A stretch of DNA of 64,000 nt, from NCBI RefSeq assembly GCF_945859705.1, contig NC_079137.1, positions 60,544,552 through 60,608,551 on the forward strand, given 5' to 3'. The stretch is from Episyrphus balteatus (Eukaryota; Arthropoda; Insecta; Diptera; Syrphidae). The notes under the pieces are model-generated. The model was not told the origin of the DNA and searched no databases. It was given only the letters and a program-made list of their open reading frames with translations. The position numbers were made by a program, and so were the translations under genes. Numbering within the stretch: position 1 is the stretch's first letter; every line of letters begins with the position of its first letter. Below are positions 1 to 12,964 of this stretch, piece after piece.

Positions 1-394
1 TCAATAGCTGCACAATCATAATAAATTTGTTGCTACACTAATAGCCTAGATGTGTGCATGAATTTTTTCGAACAAATTGATTTGACAGCGCTGCCGAAGT
101 TAAAACGGGCGGCCCCAACAACAACGACGAGATGTCTATTTTTTTGCTGTTTCGTCTTGGGAACCAACAAAAATGTTTACCCCGTTTTTCGTTGTTTGCT
201 TCGCGAGCCCCTTCAAACTGCCCGGTACACCTCACCGCCATATAGAGAACCGATAAATTCTCTCAAGTCAAATTAAGTTATGTCTTGAGATGAGGGAGCA
301 AAAAGGCCAGGACGTGGATTAGTTGATATAAGGTGGGTATAAACAGTGACGGATTCTGTATTTCGATGTCAAAGTATGCAGATGTAAAAAAGGA
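1..394. other. No recognisable gene
   Basis: This stretch is moderately GC-rich compared with the next kilobase. Short open frames exist on both strands, but none has a plausible start, splice sites or a recognisable product. I see nothing here that I can support. Confidence 0.5.
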
Positions 395-1165
395 GGTATT
401 TCGCAAACTTTCCTATTTTAAATATTATTTTTCTTTCACTTCGCAAAATAAAATATCGTTTCGCATGAAGTTCGCAAATTTTTTTTAGGTGTTAAATACG
501 TTTTGTTTGATGATTTCGTAAAATATTTACAATACGCAAGCTTTTTCTTTTGTAGCTAGCATTTCGTTTTGCGATTATACTCGAACTGCTTTTGTAAATA
601 GAAATGAAAAATTTTACTTAAAAACCTATGCGAAATAAGCTTGCGAAATAATTTCGTTTGTAATATTATTAAAAATTCGTTCAAACAAATGCCATTTACC
701 TTACTTGCAAAGGTTTTGCACATTTATAAGTTACTTTTTTAATATTTTCGCAAATCGTAAGGTCGTACTTAAAATAAGTTAATCAAAGAGAAATATGCTT
801 GCGAATTAATTTGGTGTTTAAAATAATGCAAACATCTCTTAAACAAGTGCTATTTACCTTGTTTGCAATGATTTGCAAATTTATAAATTACTTCTTTATT
901 AATTCGCAAATCATAATATCGTATTTGAATTTAGTTAAGCAAAGCTTGCATCAATGTTTTCCTTTCTAAATTAAAGTAATCAAACGATATAAACTTTTGT
1001 GGCAATCCGAAATTACTTGCTTCAATTTCGCAAAAGTTTTAAGACTTTACAAGTTTGCAAAGAAAAAAAAATTAAAAATTAATTTTCCATTTAATCTTGT
1101 TAAAAACTAAGTACATGAGGATTTTAATATTGCAAACGATCAAATAGATTCTTTAAACTGTAATT
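395..1165. repeat. TTCGCAAA/TTGCGAAA-rich diverged tandem repeat
   Basis: The motif TTCGCAAA or its complement TTTGCGAA, with one-base variants, recurs more than ten times. Within it, about 644-794 and 802-945 are diverged direct copies of a unit of about 150 bp. Both copies run through the same landmarks: GCGAA.TAATTT, CAAACAA.TGC, ATTTACCTT, TTTATAA.TTACTT, TTCGCAAATC. It looks like an old low-copy tandem repeat. No coding potential is visible. Confidence 0.6.
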
Positions 1166-2753
1166 GCGAAAATGCGAAGTTGCGAAATATGGCTAAAACA
1201 ACTCAATCTGAGTCTACTTATCAATATTTGCACTTATATTCATTTATAAATCCGTCCCTGTTAGTTTAAACTTTGTGCTGCCTTCCACAAATATGGGAGG
1301 CAAATCCAGCCAATCGTGAATGGGACAACATAATTGCTTACAGATTGACGAGTTTTTGTAGCAATTATTATTATTTTTTTATTTTCATTTTTATTTTTAT
1401 TGTTAAACTCTTTGATGTGAAGGAGTTAGTCGCGGCTCGTTACGCTGATCTAATCGATTTATTAGGCTTACGTAATACGTCTGCCGTCCTTTTTTGACGG
1501 GTTGTCGATGTAAAAGTCAATGTCTATATATGGAGATGCTTTGTTTATAAAAACTAACAAACAAAATTCCTATAGTCAACTATTTTTATTGAAATTGTTT
1601 TTCCTTAGATACTGCAAATATTTTCTGTTGTCCTTCTTAACATTTTTTTTTTGTTTAGCATGCAAACATGTTGGGTCGAATATAATTGGATTAAAGGTTA
1701 TAAATAATTGGATAAAACGTTTTTTTTGGAATTATAGTACTCTTGCAAAATTTTCAAGTTTGACCCAAATCGAACATAGGGCAACAATGGTCATATAAGG
1801 CGAAATAAATGATAGGTTATTGTTTTTTATGAGGATATTTTTGTATGATGGAAATGATATGTGGGAGATTTTATAATTATAATGTCAGCTTCATGAAAAT
1901 GACTTAACTAAAAATTGATTGTGCTGAAACTTACCAAATATAGCATAGTCAAAACCTTTTGGAGTACGCGTCAATTATAGAAAAATGTGGTTCGACTTTG
2001 GTTCAAGTTCTTAAATTTCGATTGATAAGTTGTGGTTCAACGCTATTTCAAGCAAGTACTTCGCAATTTTAACATCTATGAATTTTGAATCAGAACTATG
2101 CCTGAATTGCAATGCCAATTTCAGAAGAACAAATTTGCTGAACAACCGTTAAATTATTATTATTCTTTTCCAAATTATATTACAATACAAATAACGTTTG
2201 ACGTAGCATGTTCAATATCGGAGGGTTTGTGGAGAAAAATTATTTGCATAAACAATTAGTCTTATAGAAGCTAAATAGAAGCTTTACAGAGGCTGAGAAT
2301 TTTAACAAAATACAAAACAAAAACAAAATGGGATAGCTTTGAAATAGTTCCTTTTCATTAATAAACTTAAAATTTTGCTCCTTTAACAATCCTAACAAGG
2401 AATTATGTAACTCGTTCCAATCTGCTAAAAAGTTATTAAAAAAAGTCTTTTCGAAGTTTTTGCTTCATAGAGCTTCTGAAAATTTGAATTTGAATATATT
2501 AGCACATGTTAGCATTTTAAAACAAATAGTTTTTTTGGTTATATTTAGAATATAAAAGTTAACATTTAACAAATCTTAATCTTACTAAAATTCACTGGAA
2601 CTTTTTGAAAAGCTTGTTTTAACGAAGTAATAACTTCTATAAGAAAATTGCTTTTGAGTTTTCTATTTGTAATGAAATTTATATCGGAATAAAGCAGTGT
2701 CAAAAATCTAAACAGGAAGTAAAACAATAGCCGCGTTACTTGTTGCTGATTGA
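1166..2753. other. AT-rich DNA without a supported gene
   Basis: Short open frames at about 1273-1497 and 1520-1798 are AT-driven and lack ATG or splice support. Around 2260-2650 there are fragments of the TATAGAAGC / AACGAAGTAATAACTTCTATAA sequence that is tandemly repeated at 24.2-25.1 kb. Confidence 0.5.
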
Positions 2754-2899
2754 GTAAAAATCTAGTACAATAACTACTCATGAGTAGATCTAGTACTAGA
2801 ATTAACACATGATCTTCTACTCGAGGAGATAGGAATGTGTAGTTTTTGTACTAGATTTCTACTCACGAGTAAACTACCACCTCCAATGGAACAGGGCTA
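2754..2899. mobile_element. MITE, TAGCCCTGTTCC family (copy 1)
   Basis: The fragment contains the palindromes TACTCATGAGTA and TCTAGTACTAG. It ends in the terminal sequence GGAACAGGGCTA, the reverse complement of the TAGCCCTGTTC end seen in the complete copy at 53493-53650. It keeps the inner segment with TTCTACTCGAGGAGATAGGA. One terminus appears lost. Confidence 0.6.
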
Positions 2900-4984
2900 A
2901 TGTGTTGATTTTAGTACTAGATTTACTACTGCTGGGCTTTTTTATGATCTTATACAAGCAAATTGTCTGTATTAGAAATAGCTTCGTTAGTTCCTTTTGG
3001 AAGCAAAATCGTGAGTTGGTCTCCAAAAGCCTATATCGAACTTCACTTCAGTGAACCAAATGGGTTCGATCACCTCAATCATTTTGTCGGAACCATAAAA
3101 GGTAGTAAATCTATTTTGTATTAGGCATTAATGTTCTTTACAATCGCCAGAGTGAGTAATAATGATGTTTCGTTCAATTTACGACTCCTAGCTTATGTTT
3201 TCAGTGCAATTAAAATTTTATGAAAACAAAAATACAAACGCGTGCCACCATACTTAAATGCATTTTCCATCACATTTCCGCGTTTCAATCTGACATCAAA
3301 GAAATTTTCCGAATATTCAATATCAATCAGCTTCGCGCCGTCCTGCCTTCATTCATGTACATTCCCTTCCATAAATCTATTAATTTCCATTAGGCTTTTG
3401 ATTGATTTTTGAACATAAAAAATTTCAAAATAAAATTCAATACGAGTCTATAGAAATATCTGGCGCCCAATTGGGGACTATAAATAAAATCCCTTTTCAG
3501 ATGCAAATCGAATTGATTTTTAGTCATTAACATGCGCAGCGGTTCCTATCAATCAATTTTCCTAAATGAGATTTCGTTTAGTCATTTTGTCTATTTTTTT
3601 ATCGAAATAAATAAATTTATATGTGCACACTCGAATGCAGCACCCCTCAAATGAGCTATATAATTTAGTTTCCCCCTTATCAGTTAATGGTTGCAAATTG
3701 CTACAATTGCGTGCACCATTAATGGGGTGCTAAATTGTTTGACTGTCTGCTCTGTCGCCTCATTCCCATACCATAAAAATACACTGCCAGCAAACAACCT
3801 GTTCGTTTTTTCCAACTCACTGTCGCGTATTGTCACCGCTTACCACTCACCGATCACACCCTTCACGGTTGCATGGACTTGCTTGCTTGCATTTCGCATG
3901 CGTTCTTGACTCCAATTTGTTTTACATGCGCTCATTACTTCCGATAAGATAAAGTTGTTGACTCCGCTCCGTTCGCGAGTCAGGTCGGACGGAATTGGAG
4001 ATTCGGAACTGGTAAACGCGCGCGTAGCTGCGGTACTCGTGCGGTTGCTGTGTGGATCTGGAATGCGCATTTAAATTATGTTCACAAGTTTGTGTCTTGT
4101 CTAAACAAAGCGAATTGCGAAAGAGATGGACGTGTACTCTAGATTCCGGTCGGTGGTGATGCTGGTGCGCCTCATCCGACATGAATACGATACAATTTTT
4201 TTTTTTTTATTTTGTTGTTTACTTAAAAGTTGGACAATGTGTTCCGCTCGCTTTACGTTCAAACTACGACGACAACGAAATCGAAGAAGACGCCAGGCTA
4301 TTTTTAACAAGAAAAAAAGAAACTACTTCACGCCTCACCTGTTGCAAAGTGAAGACAACAAAATGATAAATACTAAAGCACATGACTTTACGTTGAGTCA
4401 TGCGGCAGATATAATAGTCGGACAGACTGAGAGACAGACACATTTCTGTACTTCGCATTATTGTAGGCGCATCGCACAGTTTTGCAGATAATGATCCAAG
4501 TCGTTATTGTTTTTATGGCGCTCGCTCTGCTGTGTGTTATCAAAATGGGATTTGGGTCAAATTAGCTTAATTATTGCGGGGTTTTTCAACTCTTGAAAAG
4601 CATTGTTTGTTGGTGGTAAAGGCAGGAATGAGATGTTTTTTATTTAGGTGCGGCTAATTGTAGGGCTTTTATAATTACAGGTTCACAAAACGAAACATGA
4701 CCAATGATAAATTTGTTAGTCTCATGAGTAACATTACTTTGTTCCCACGAAAAATTTGTTTTAATTTGAAGTCATGATAATTCAACTGGAATCTCAGAAC
4801 TTAGCAAAAAAATCTTTGTTTTCGGTCATGGCAATTAAGTACTAGAACATAAGGAATCACTAAAAATATGATGCGCCCATAATGGAGATTACTGTTTTTG
4901 TACAGTGTGCTTCTTCATGTATACTTTCAACACAATATTTTTTTTTAGAAACAGTGAAAACGTAGATTTAAGTATTTTTCAGGG
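2900..4984. other. Intergenic DNA with a GC-richer island at 3640-4480
   Basis: Most of this is AT-rich. The island at about 3640-4480 has higher complexity, many CpGs (for example around 3960-4040) and overlapping short open frames on both strands, none convincing. It could be a promoter, a non-coding 5' exon or an enhancer of the downstream tetraspanin gene. The sequence alone does not decide this. Confidence 0.3.
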
Positions 4985-5345
4985 ACAAACTAGTTGTTGA
5001 TCTAGTACTACATTTAACACATGATTTGTTCTGCCCTAGAACTAGAACATAGGATTTGAAGTTGGTAGTACTAGATTTCTAGTCATGAGTACTCTAACAC
5101 CTACAAGGGAACGCGGCTGTTAAGCCGCATTGCCTTGGAAACTGCTCATTAGTCAATAATCTAGTACATTTACAACTATTTTTACTCATGATTTTTTGCT
5201 TGAGTTAATGGGAATTGCATTAATTTCGCTAGCAGCGTTCTTTTAGAGGTGAGAGAGTACTCATGAATGCTTATCATAGGCAGATCTAATACCATAACCT
5301 AAAAATCAATTTCTGCTCGAGTAGATAGAAATGTGTAGTTTTCAG
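4985..5345. mobile_element. MITE, TAGCCCTGTTCC family (degenerate copies 2-3)
   Basis: Two degenerate copies lie side by side. They share TCTAGTACTA, TACTCATGA and the edge motif CTAACACCTACAAGGGAACG with copies 1 and 5. No target duplication is recognisable. Confidence 0.5.
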
Positions 5346-7712
5346 TAATAGATTAAAAAAAAAAACATAAAACATTTCAAGGTGCAAAGTCGAGGAATTA
5401 CTTTGTTCTTTTATTTTGCAGAAAATTATTATTTTGCAAAGTTGCAACATGCAAAGTGGATGGTGCAATAGGGCTCAGTTCTCCCATTTTCAATCTTGCA
5501 AAAAATGTAAGGTGATCCAAGCTCCCAACTAACAATTTTATTATTCTTTGCTTTTAAGATTCTTATTGACCTTAAAAACAAAAACTAATTACTCAAACCA
5601 CAAATTTGGCTAAAATATTTTGCAATTAAGTTGTAAAATTACAATTTTATTTTTACAAAGGTTAACAGAAGCAACAGTAGCATCTTAAAGGTCTTATAGA
5701 AGCAAAACTATTAGCCTCTGTCATTGAAGCGTCTCTGTCATTGAAGCGTAACATGGGTGGTGCTTGCAACAGTTCTGCGAAATTGAAGACAGCTAGAAGA
5801 TTTGTTTTCATCCAAATTGAAATTCTATTACAATTTTCGATATACTTTCAAAGTACTCTTGCTATAACTTCGTTTTTGTTAGTTAAAACATTTTTAAATC
5901 TTTATAAAACTGTGATGAACTTGAGTGTTAGAATTTTAAGGTCAGAATAGGTTTTTTTTTATACACTTTTATTACCTACAGTCTACAGATATTTTTTAGT
6001 TTGACATTTATTAATAAACCCTTTATGTCACAAACAATCTGTCAAAATTAAGTTTATCATACAAAAATCTTATATTTTGTCTGCAAATATTTGTAAATTA
6101 TATCAAAAGTCAAATAATTAAACACCTTGACTCGTCGTTACTCTTTCAAGTACACAAATCTTTTTATTATATTTTCTGAGAACTCAAAATTACCTCCGCC
6201 AGTTAGTAACGTACCTTTACACTTTGCAAATTAACAAAAAAAAAAAAAAGGAACAACTTAATTACTTCTTGGTATCATTATAGGAACATGTTTATAGTTC
6301 CGCTGTTTATTATGTTCACATAACAACAAATAACAGTTACAAACAACTGTCAAACTGATATGATATGTCAACAATGTCATAATAATATTCATATCAAGTC
6401 TCACAAAAAAAAAAAAAGTGATAACAACAATGATTGATGAGACAGTTAAAATGCTTTCAGTATAAACCGAACCTTTTATACAAAAAAACCATAAAATACA
6501 AAATTTATATAATCGATCTTCATAAATAATGCACAACACCCATAAGGCCACCTTTTATTCACTCCTCAAGAGTTTGCGCCTGCATATCAATTAAAATTTA
6601 AAATGAAAATAATAAAAAAAAAAGAAAAGAAAAAAATGAATTAATTCAACGCTGTGCCTGCACCCACTTCACATTAGACATTTTGGGTGGATGCATTCAG
6701 CCCCTTCTTTGTGATGCGAAAAAAAGTCACGTTCCGCCCGCGTCACGTGTCAGTTTTCAATTGAAAATACAATTTATCAAGTATTTTACTCCACTTTAAT
6801 AGAACCAATGAAAATATACAACATGAAAATAAAAAAAAACGTGTCTGAATGACTTAAAGAGTCGGAGACATACGCTCAATTTCGGTCATTGATTTGTTTG
6901 GTTTGGTTTATATATTTTTTTTTTGTCTCTGTTTCGTTAATAATAAACTACGCTGCGGGCTGAAACTACTCGAATCGACCTATAGGTTCGCTTCGGAACA
7001 GATATATGCATTAATTATGCTGGAATATCGTCTACATTTATCGTTCGTCGTCATTCAATTCAATAAAAAAAAATATATATATGTAATTTGACACCAATTA
7101 CTGCCAAGTTGACACATCACTCGTCGTCTGTGACATTGTTTAGATGTTGGTTTGGCATTTTTTTTTTTTTTAATTTTCATTGTTTTATACTTGTATAAGC
7201 ACATACAGTAGTAGAGTATAGAAAGTATACCACGATTTACAAACTGTCATCGTACCAACTCTAAGCAATTGACTGAAGAATTTACGACATTGCTGCGATG
7301 TGCGGTGCGCTCGGCTCTAGTGCCAATTTGATGAGGATTGATTGGAAAGCAGTATGCAATGTGGTTTATTATTAGGTATATAGATTTCGCGGAACAAAGT
7401 AGTTAGTTGAACTCATTAAAATCATCAAACCAAGCCAATAGGGTGACGATCTCGTTTTTCAATTGAAAGTCAAAGTGGCATTTCAATGAAACCAACTGCG
7501 CTGAATGGAGCGAAAATAATCGATTTGATTTGGGTTTTATAGCAAATAACATGCATTTTCTTTTGAAAATTTTGTTTTAATGAACATTTTATGGCATATA
7601 AATCCTTGAAGGTCTTCGAAAATGGCGGTTGTTTTTCAAAATTTCTACTACAATTTGACTCTAAAACCGAATCTCTTAAAGTTGGTTTGACAGTTGCGGC
7701 CGATACAAACAT
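5346..7712. other. AT-rich intergenic DNA, nothing supported
   Basis: Homopolymer runs and short AT-driven open frames only. I find no conserved coding block, RNA gene or clear element. Confidence 0.5.
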
Positions 7713-7715
7713 AAT

Positions 7716-8172
7716 AGGTGTGTTTTTTATTACAACCGGTCTTAACTAGACAAAAAAACGCAGTCTGGGCTAAGCAATTTACATGTTAAATACAACAACA
7801 CCTTAGCCCCTTGGGCTTAGTTGTTAAGCCCGGAGATTTCTCTGGGCTTTACTTTTTGAAGAGTTTTAAATCTGTGCTACCAAACTAATTTGTTCATAAA
7901 TTGTTTAGAATTTGTTTAAAAACGTGAAAACTCATGTTTGGAAGGACAAAATGTATTAAAATAGTTTTGCTAGCATACATTTTTGTATCTCTTTGTAAAA
8001 CATAAATGAAAAATACAAGAAAATGACGAAAGCGAAAAATATGACAACTCTAAATTTTTGTTGTGTCTGCTGTTTTCGGAACATTCAATATACAGTGCTG
8101 CCAAGATTTCAGGTTAAGCCCCGAGGCGTTTTTTTTGTCCAGTTAAGACCGGTGGTAATAAAAAACACACCT
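7716..8172. mobile_element. Non-autonomous DNA transposon with about 45-bp terminal inverted repeats
   Basis: The ends are inverted repeats starting AGGTGTGTTTTTTATTAC. The left arm runs from 7716 and the right arm ends at 8172, both continuing through ACCGGTCTTAACT.GACAAAAAAACGC with few mismatches. AAT flanks both sides (7713-7715 and 8173-8175), a possible 3-bp target duplication. The interior has two GGGCTTAA/TTAAGCCC-like inversions and no open frame of size. I cannot name the superfamily. Confidence 0.75.
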
Positions 8173-8266
8173 AATATGAAACTATTATCTCACAGCTATA
8201 TAACACTTGTTGTTTATTAGCGATTTTGGACGAAATCAATGTAATTTAAATCTACTCGGTTACAAG

Positions 8267-8290
8267 AGTTAGTTAGTTAGTTAGTTAGTT
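8267..8290. repeat. (GTTA)n microsatellite
   Basis: A perfect tetranucleotide run of GTTA, about six units, bordering a degenerate MITE copy. Confidence 0.85.
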
Positions 8291-8294
8291 ATAG

Positions 8295-8505
8295 TAGTAA
8301 ATGTACTAGATTGTGTCATTAGTAAACTACAACCTCAAAAGGAACTTGGGTAATATTGGCTGGGTTCCTTTGGATATAATAGAAAATTCATGAAAAGAAA
8401 TCTAGTACTACTAGTTTTACATCTTATCTAGAACATTTTTTGTTAATTGTAGTACTAGATTAACCAATCATCTTCTCATGAGTAGTCTACCATTTACAAA
8501 GATTT
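8295..8505. mobile_element. MITE, TAGCCCTGTTCC family (degenerate copy 4)
   Basis: It shares the TCTAGTACTACTAG, TCTCATGAGTAGTCTACCA and AAACTACAACCTCAAAAGGAAC blocks with the other copies. The ends are eroded. Confidence 0.5.
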
Positions 8506-9909
8506 TTTTTGGGCGCCACTTTTTTACAAAATAACTAAACACAAAATTCATTCTTGTTTGAAAACTCTATCAAAGAAATTGAACTGTCAATTTTAAGAGC
8601 TTGAAGACATCAAACTGTCAAATAATTTTCCATATAAACAAAGCATACTTCTTAATGTTTAAAATATAATATCTATTTCAGACATTTCTGTCTACATAAA
8701 TCGCCCATTATCATCAACCTTAATATGTCTATTTCATTTATTGATTAATTGCTTCTCTTTATACGACCATCACATTTTTAAAATGTTCAATAATTGCATA
8801 ATGACATAACATTTATTCAAACATTTCCATTTTAAATTAAACAGAAGCTCTGTTCCAATTTCTTGCCGCGCACATCAGACATTCATTTTCAAAACAAATT
8901 GCTATTCATTCTCAACTTGAACGTTCAAAATGAAACAATCTTCATCATTATCATCATCATGAGAGCACCACAGAGCCACTACATCAATCAAATTAAAATC
9001 CAATAAAAATCAGCTTTGATTGAAGTAATTCCGTCCCGAAGTTAAATTAAACCAATTATACGGATTGGATAGAAAAATAAGTTTCCTGGGGTTTTGTCTG
9101 TTGTTTGAGATTTCCAAAGCTGTCACATTGACAGCAAAGGCTTTGAAAGCACCACCGCTATTGGAATCGATTCAATTTAAAACATAGTTGAATGCTGTGT
9201 TAATGGGGTTAAAAAAATATAGCAGTGTTGCTGTCTTAAGGCACTTATAAAAGCCTATAAGCTCTAAGCAAAAAACGAAAAAAAATTAATGAAATCAATA
9301 GAATTCTGGTAAATGATCGCATTTGATGGGAATACTATTATAAGTTCATTGCATTTTTTTTTTTTCGTAATTTGATCCATGAGACTGCTAGTTTGTGTGC
9401 GTGTTGTGTGACTATGGGGCTTAATGTTGTTGAAAGTTCAAAAGCATCTCTAACTCTTTGGCTGCGCCACCACAAGCTATGGAAAAAACTCTATTCGATA
9501 TGCATGACTTGGTACTTGGTGTTATTTCTATAACTGCTGCTTTTTGCCACACCATCGCACCATCAGCATCGCCACAAACCGAAGCCGCCACTACTAGCCA
9601 TAGGCAGCGCAGCTCAGCGGTCGGTAACATAGTAAGTAGTTTATGTAAATCCAATTCCAAAGTGCAATGAAATTCAATCGGATGCCTTGAGGTTGAGGAA
9701 TGTTAAGAGATTTTCCTACAATTAGCACGTCAGTACTAACATTAACACTCAGCGATCTTTTTAAATGTACACTTTAATTTTGTTTTGCACGATGCGATGC
9801 AGGCAAGTGTTTAATGCATTTGAGGCGAGTGGAATTCATTTACATGAAATGCTTTCTCAACTCTTCGTATTTAGATGACGAAATTTTCACTATATTTAGG
9901 AATTTACTA
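8506..9909. other. Intergenic DNA with one weak exon-like segment
   Basis: Mostly AT-rich. At 9479-9631 an ATG in good context (GCTATGG) opens 51 codons that end exactly at CATA|GTAAGT, a donor-like site. The predicted peptide has a hydrophobic stretch (LVLGVISITAAF) and then an S/T/A-rich stretch. The reverse strand is also open here, so this may be chance. No partner exon was found. Confidence 0.25.
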
Positions 9910-10690
9910 TATTTTGTGCGATTTGCGAGTTTTGTTGCGATTTACTAGTTTATGATGCGATTTACAAGTTTCAACTGCGATTTACAAGTTTAGTCTACGA
10001 TTTCCTAATTTCAGCTGCGAAGTTCTGACTTTGGTTGCGATTTTTAAGTTTCAGCAACGATTCAGAGGCGATTTACTAGTTTTCGTTGCGATTTACTAGT
10101 TTTAGCCTAGATTGACTGATTTCGACAACAATTCAGCAGCGATTTACAAGTTTTGACTAGTTTCCGTTGCAGTTTTCCAGCTTTGGCTGCGATTTACTTA
10201 TTTTGGCTACCATTCAACTGCGATTAGTTTTCGTGCGACTTATGAGTTTGGTTGTGATTAACTAGTTTCGTCCACGATTCAGTAGCGATTTACTAGTTTC
10301 TGCTGCGATTTACCAATTTTGGCTGCAATTTACTAGTTTCGGCTGCGATTTACTTATTTTGGCTAGAATCAGCTGCGATTAGGTAACCAGTTTTTGTGCG
10401 ATTTATTATTTTTGACTGCGATTTGTCAATTAGTTTCGACAACGATTTAGCTGCGATTTTCCAGTTTTCGCTGCCGTTTAATAGTTTTGGCAGCGATTTA
10501 GCTACGATTAACTAGTTTTTGTTGCGATTTACCAACTTCATCTGCGATTTGGCAGTTTTGGTTGCGATTAACCAGATCTTCCTGACTTTTACTAGATTAC
10601 GGTGCGATTTACCAACTATTAACCCGACTTTTCAGCTTCTACTGCGATTTGTGGTTTTTTTTAGTCACATCTACGATTTACAACTTCTTG
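9910..10690. repeat. Degenerate minisatellite, about 20-bp unit TGCGATTTACTAGTTTYGGC
   Basis: Some 35 imperfect copies of a unit of about 20 bp built on GCGATTTAC(T/A)AGTTT. Spacing drifts because of small insertions and deletions. Short open frames inside are by-products of the repeat. Confidence 0.85.
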
Positions 10691-12749
10691 TCAAGTGTTC
10701 CCATTTTGACAGTTCATATATAAACAGTGTTTACACTTGACGATTTCATGAGAACAAACTGGATAAATAAAAATGACATCCACTGTTCCACCACACTTAT
10801 TTAATTCTCGCTATGAAGATGATTCTTTTCAAGCATTCAAGCCCTATAGGATTTGTGGTTCTCGTGCTCTCTAATACACAAACATAGCTATAATTTGCAT
10901 TTGTGCCTCATATAAGTAGTATATGAATGAGGTGTAAGTATCACCATCATTGTCAATATCGTTGACATTAGCAAATGCGAGAACGATGTTAACCAAAGCA
11001 ACAGCAGCCGCAATAGTTCAGTGTTAATATTATTATGCGCCCCATGACTCTCAACTTTATAATATAATATAAACTAAACCAAACCCGCATATGTGACTGT
11101 GGCGGTGGCGATGGTGGCGGCCCGGCCGGCGGGTTAAAGAAACATAACTGAAAATGGAAAGAAGAAGACGTTTTTGCGCCGCACTGGTTGGGATTGTTAA
11201 ACTTGACTGTCACTACATCACTACTAGTGCGTGTAATGAGAAGTGAATCCGCATTTATAAGGTCTTTGACGATGCACACGCACATCTCTAACAAACCGCA
11301 AAAGAAAAATATATAGAACAAGAATTGGACAAATAGATAGACTCTCATTCATGGATGCGATGTCGTTCAACCACACTTCTTCATCAAACCAACCATCATA
11401 TATAAGATATCATCCGGTTCTTCTATAGAGGTGACACTAGATATGTCATTTTTGGTTACGGGATGTTAGAGTTGGCAAAAATGACAAAAATGACAGTCTG
11501 GTTCAGTTATATAGAGAGTCACTCTTTCTCTTACTGAGAAACACAACAAAAAAACTGTATACACACTCGCTTGTAAGACGCTTGAGGAGTTTTCTGTGAC
11601 AACAAGCAGCGACAATGTTAGTGAAAGTTTGTGTTATGCTGTTGTTGCTGTCACTGCCACTAAGCAGTTATTAATTTCCATTTATGGTGGTATGTTGTCA
11701 AGTGATTGTGTGTACAGCATAAAGTTGTAGCGCATTTATGCCCAGTCTACACTGCGCTGTTGCGTCCCCCAACAAGTGTCACTGGATTCGCCATATTTCA
11801 TCGTTTTCATCATCATTACTGCACGCAAACTTTATAACAACCACGCCAAACATTATTACAATCGTACATCTATATAGAAAAAAAACAAGAAACCATGAGA
11901 GTATAGACAAGTCACACGCCTTCACCGCCTTCCTACTTCTTCTGCTTCAGCCTTCAGGGCAGTCCACCCGCTTAACTTACACGCAATCTTGGAAAATGAA
12001 ATTATTAAAAAGAGATATAGCATTTCGTGGTCACCATTACTGATGGTGAATTTTAAATATTCAAGCCACCTTTCCCGGCTCGCATGCATGACAGTTGCTA
12101 ATAGACAAATGTCAGACGTAACGCAACGGTGGTGCAACGCAATGGTGTGAAATTCTCTTCCGAGCGAATGGCAAGCGTGTGCCATCGGCTTAGGATCAAA
12201 ATGCTTTTAATTTACTTTGATGTTTGTTTGCATGAAAATGTAACTAGGTTGTTTGGTTTTTATTTTGTTCATTTTCTAAATGAAGTTATAAATGGATGTC
12301 AGGATCGCAATACATAACTTGATTATGACAGATGGCAGTGGTGGCGCGACGAAGCTGAATGATAAAAGTCAGTTCGTTATGAAGAGAAAGGATCAGATCA
12401 TTGAGGCTGTCCTAATGTCAATTTACATATATTCTGCTTGTCGCATAAAAAAATGCATGAAAATCGCGTGATAGTTTGGAATTTGCTATTAATTTGACAT
12501 CTGTCAGGTATTTAATTAGTGCGTCTATCGGATTTACGGATTTAATTTTGATAAATGAGCTTCTAGCACGCATAAGAGATGTTGTTTCATGATCAATGTT
12601 CCTTCACACCTGTCATTATTATTTGATGAGAAAGGAATACAATTTAATCAAGAATAAGAGAAACAAGATATGATCGTACTTTCAGGAAATATTTGTCTAA
12701 TTAATGTAGATTGGTCTTATCGTGGCCTGAAATACTCAAACGGTCTTGG
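10691..12749. other. Intergenic DNA with GC-richer islands
   Basis: The segments 11030-11350 and 11650-12200 are more complex and CpG-rich than their surroundings, and both strands hold short open frames (up to 119 codons). None has recognisable protein similarity, a good ATG and splice sites together. They could be regulatory DNA of the tetraspanin gene, but this is inference only. Confidence 0.3.
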
Positions 12750-12964
12750 TTTTTTTTACGTCGCCTGTCGTCTAACGGAGCCTTGACTTAAAACATGATT
12801 TTTTGGATGCACTTTTAAAACTAGATCTAGATTTTTTCAAGTTGAAGTTTGTAGCCAAAGCTTTGGTTCGTTAAAATGGTTCAATCTGGTTCACTTGCAT
12901 TAAAAAATTGCATGTTTAAGGTCGAGGTCGAGTCTCCGCTAGACGTCAGGCGAAGTAAAAAAAA
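12750..12964. mobile_element. 215-bp MITE with T8-ACGTCGCCTG ends
   Basis: The left end is TTTTTTTTACGTCGCCTGTC. The right end reads, on the complement, TTTTTTTTACTTCGCCTGAC. The inverted similarity continues through GTCTA.CGGAG and TTAAAACATG, about 45 bp per arm. The whole is too short to code for anything. No clear target duplication is seen. Confidence 0.75.

Noticed and set aside
3050..3085. GGGTTCGATCACC as a tRNA T-arm
   Set aside because: No matching acceptor stem or D-arm at the right distance on either strand.
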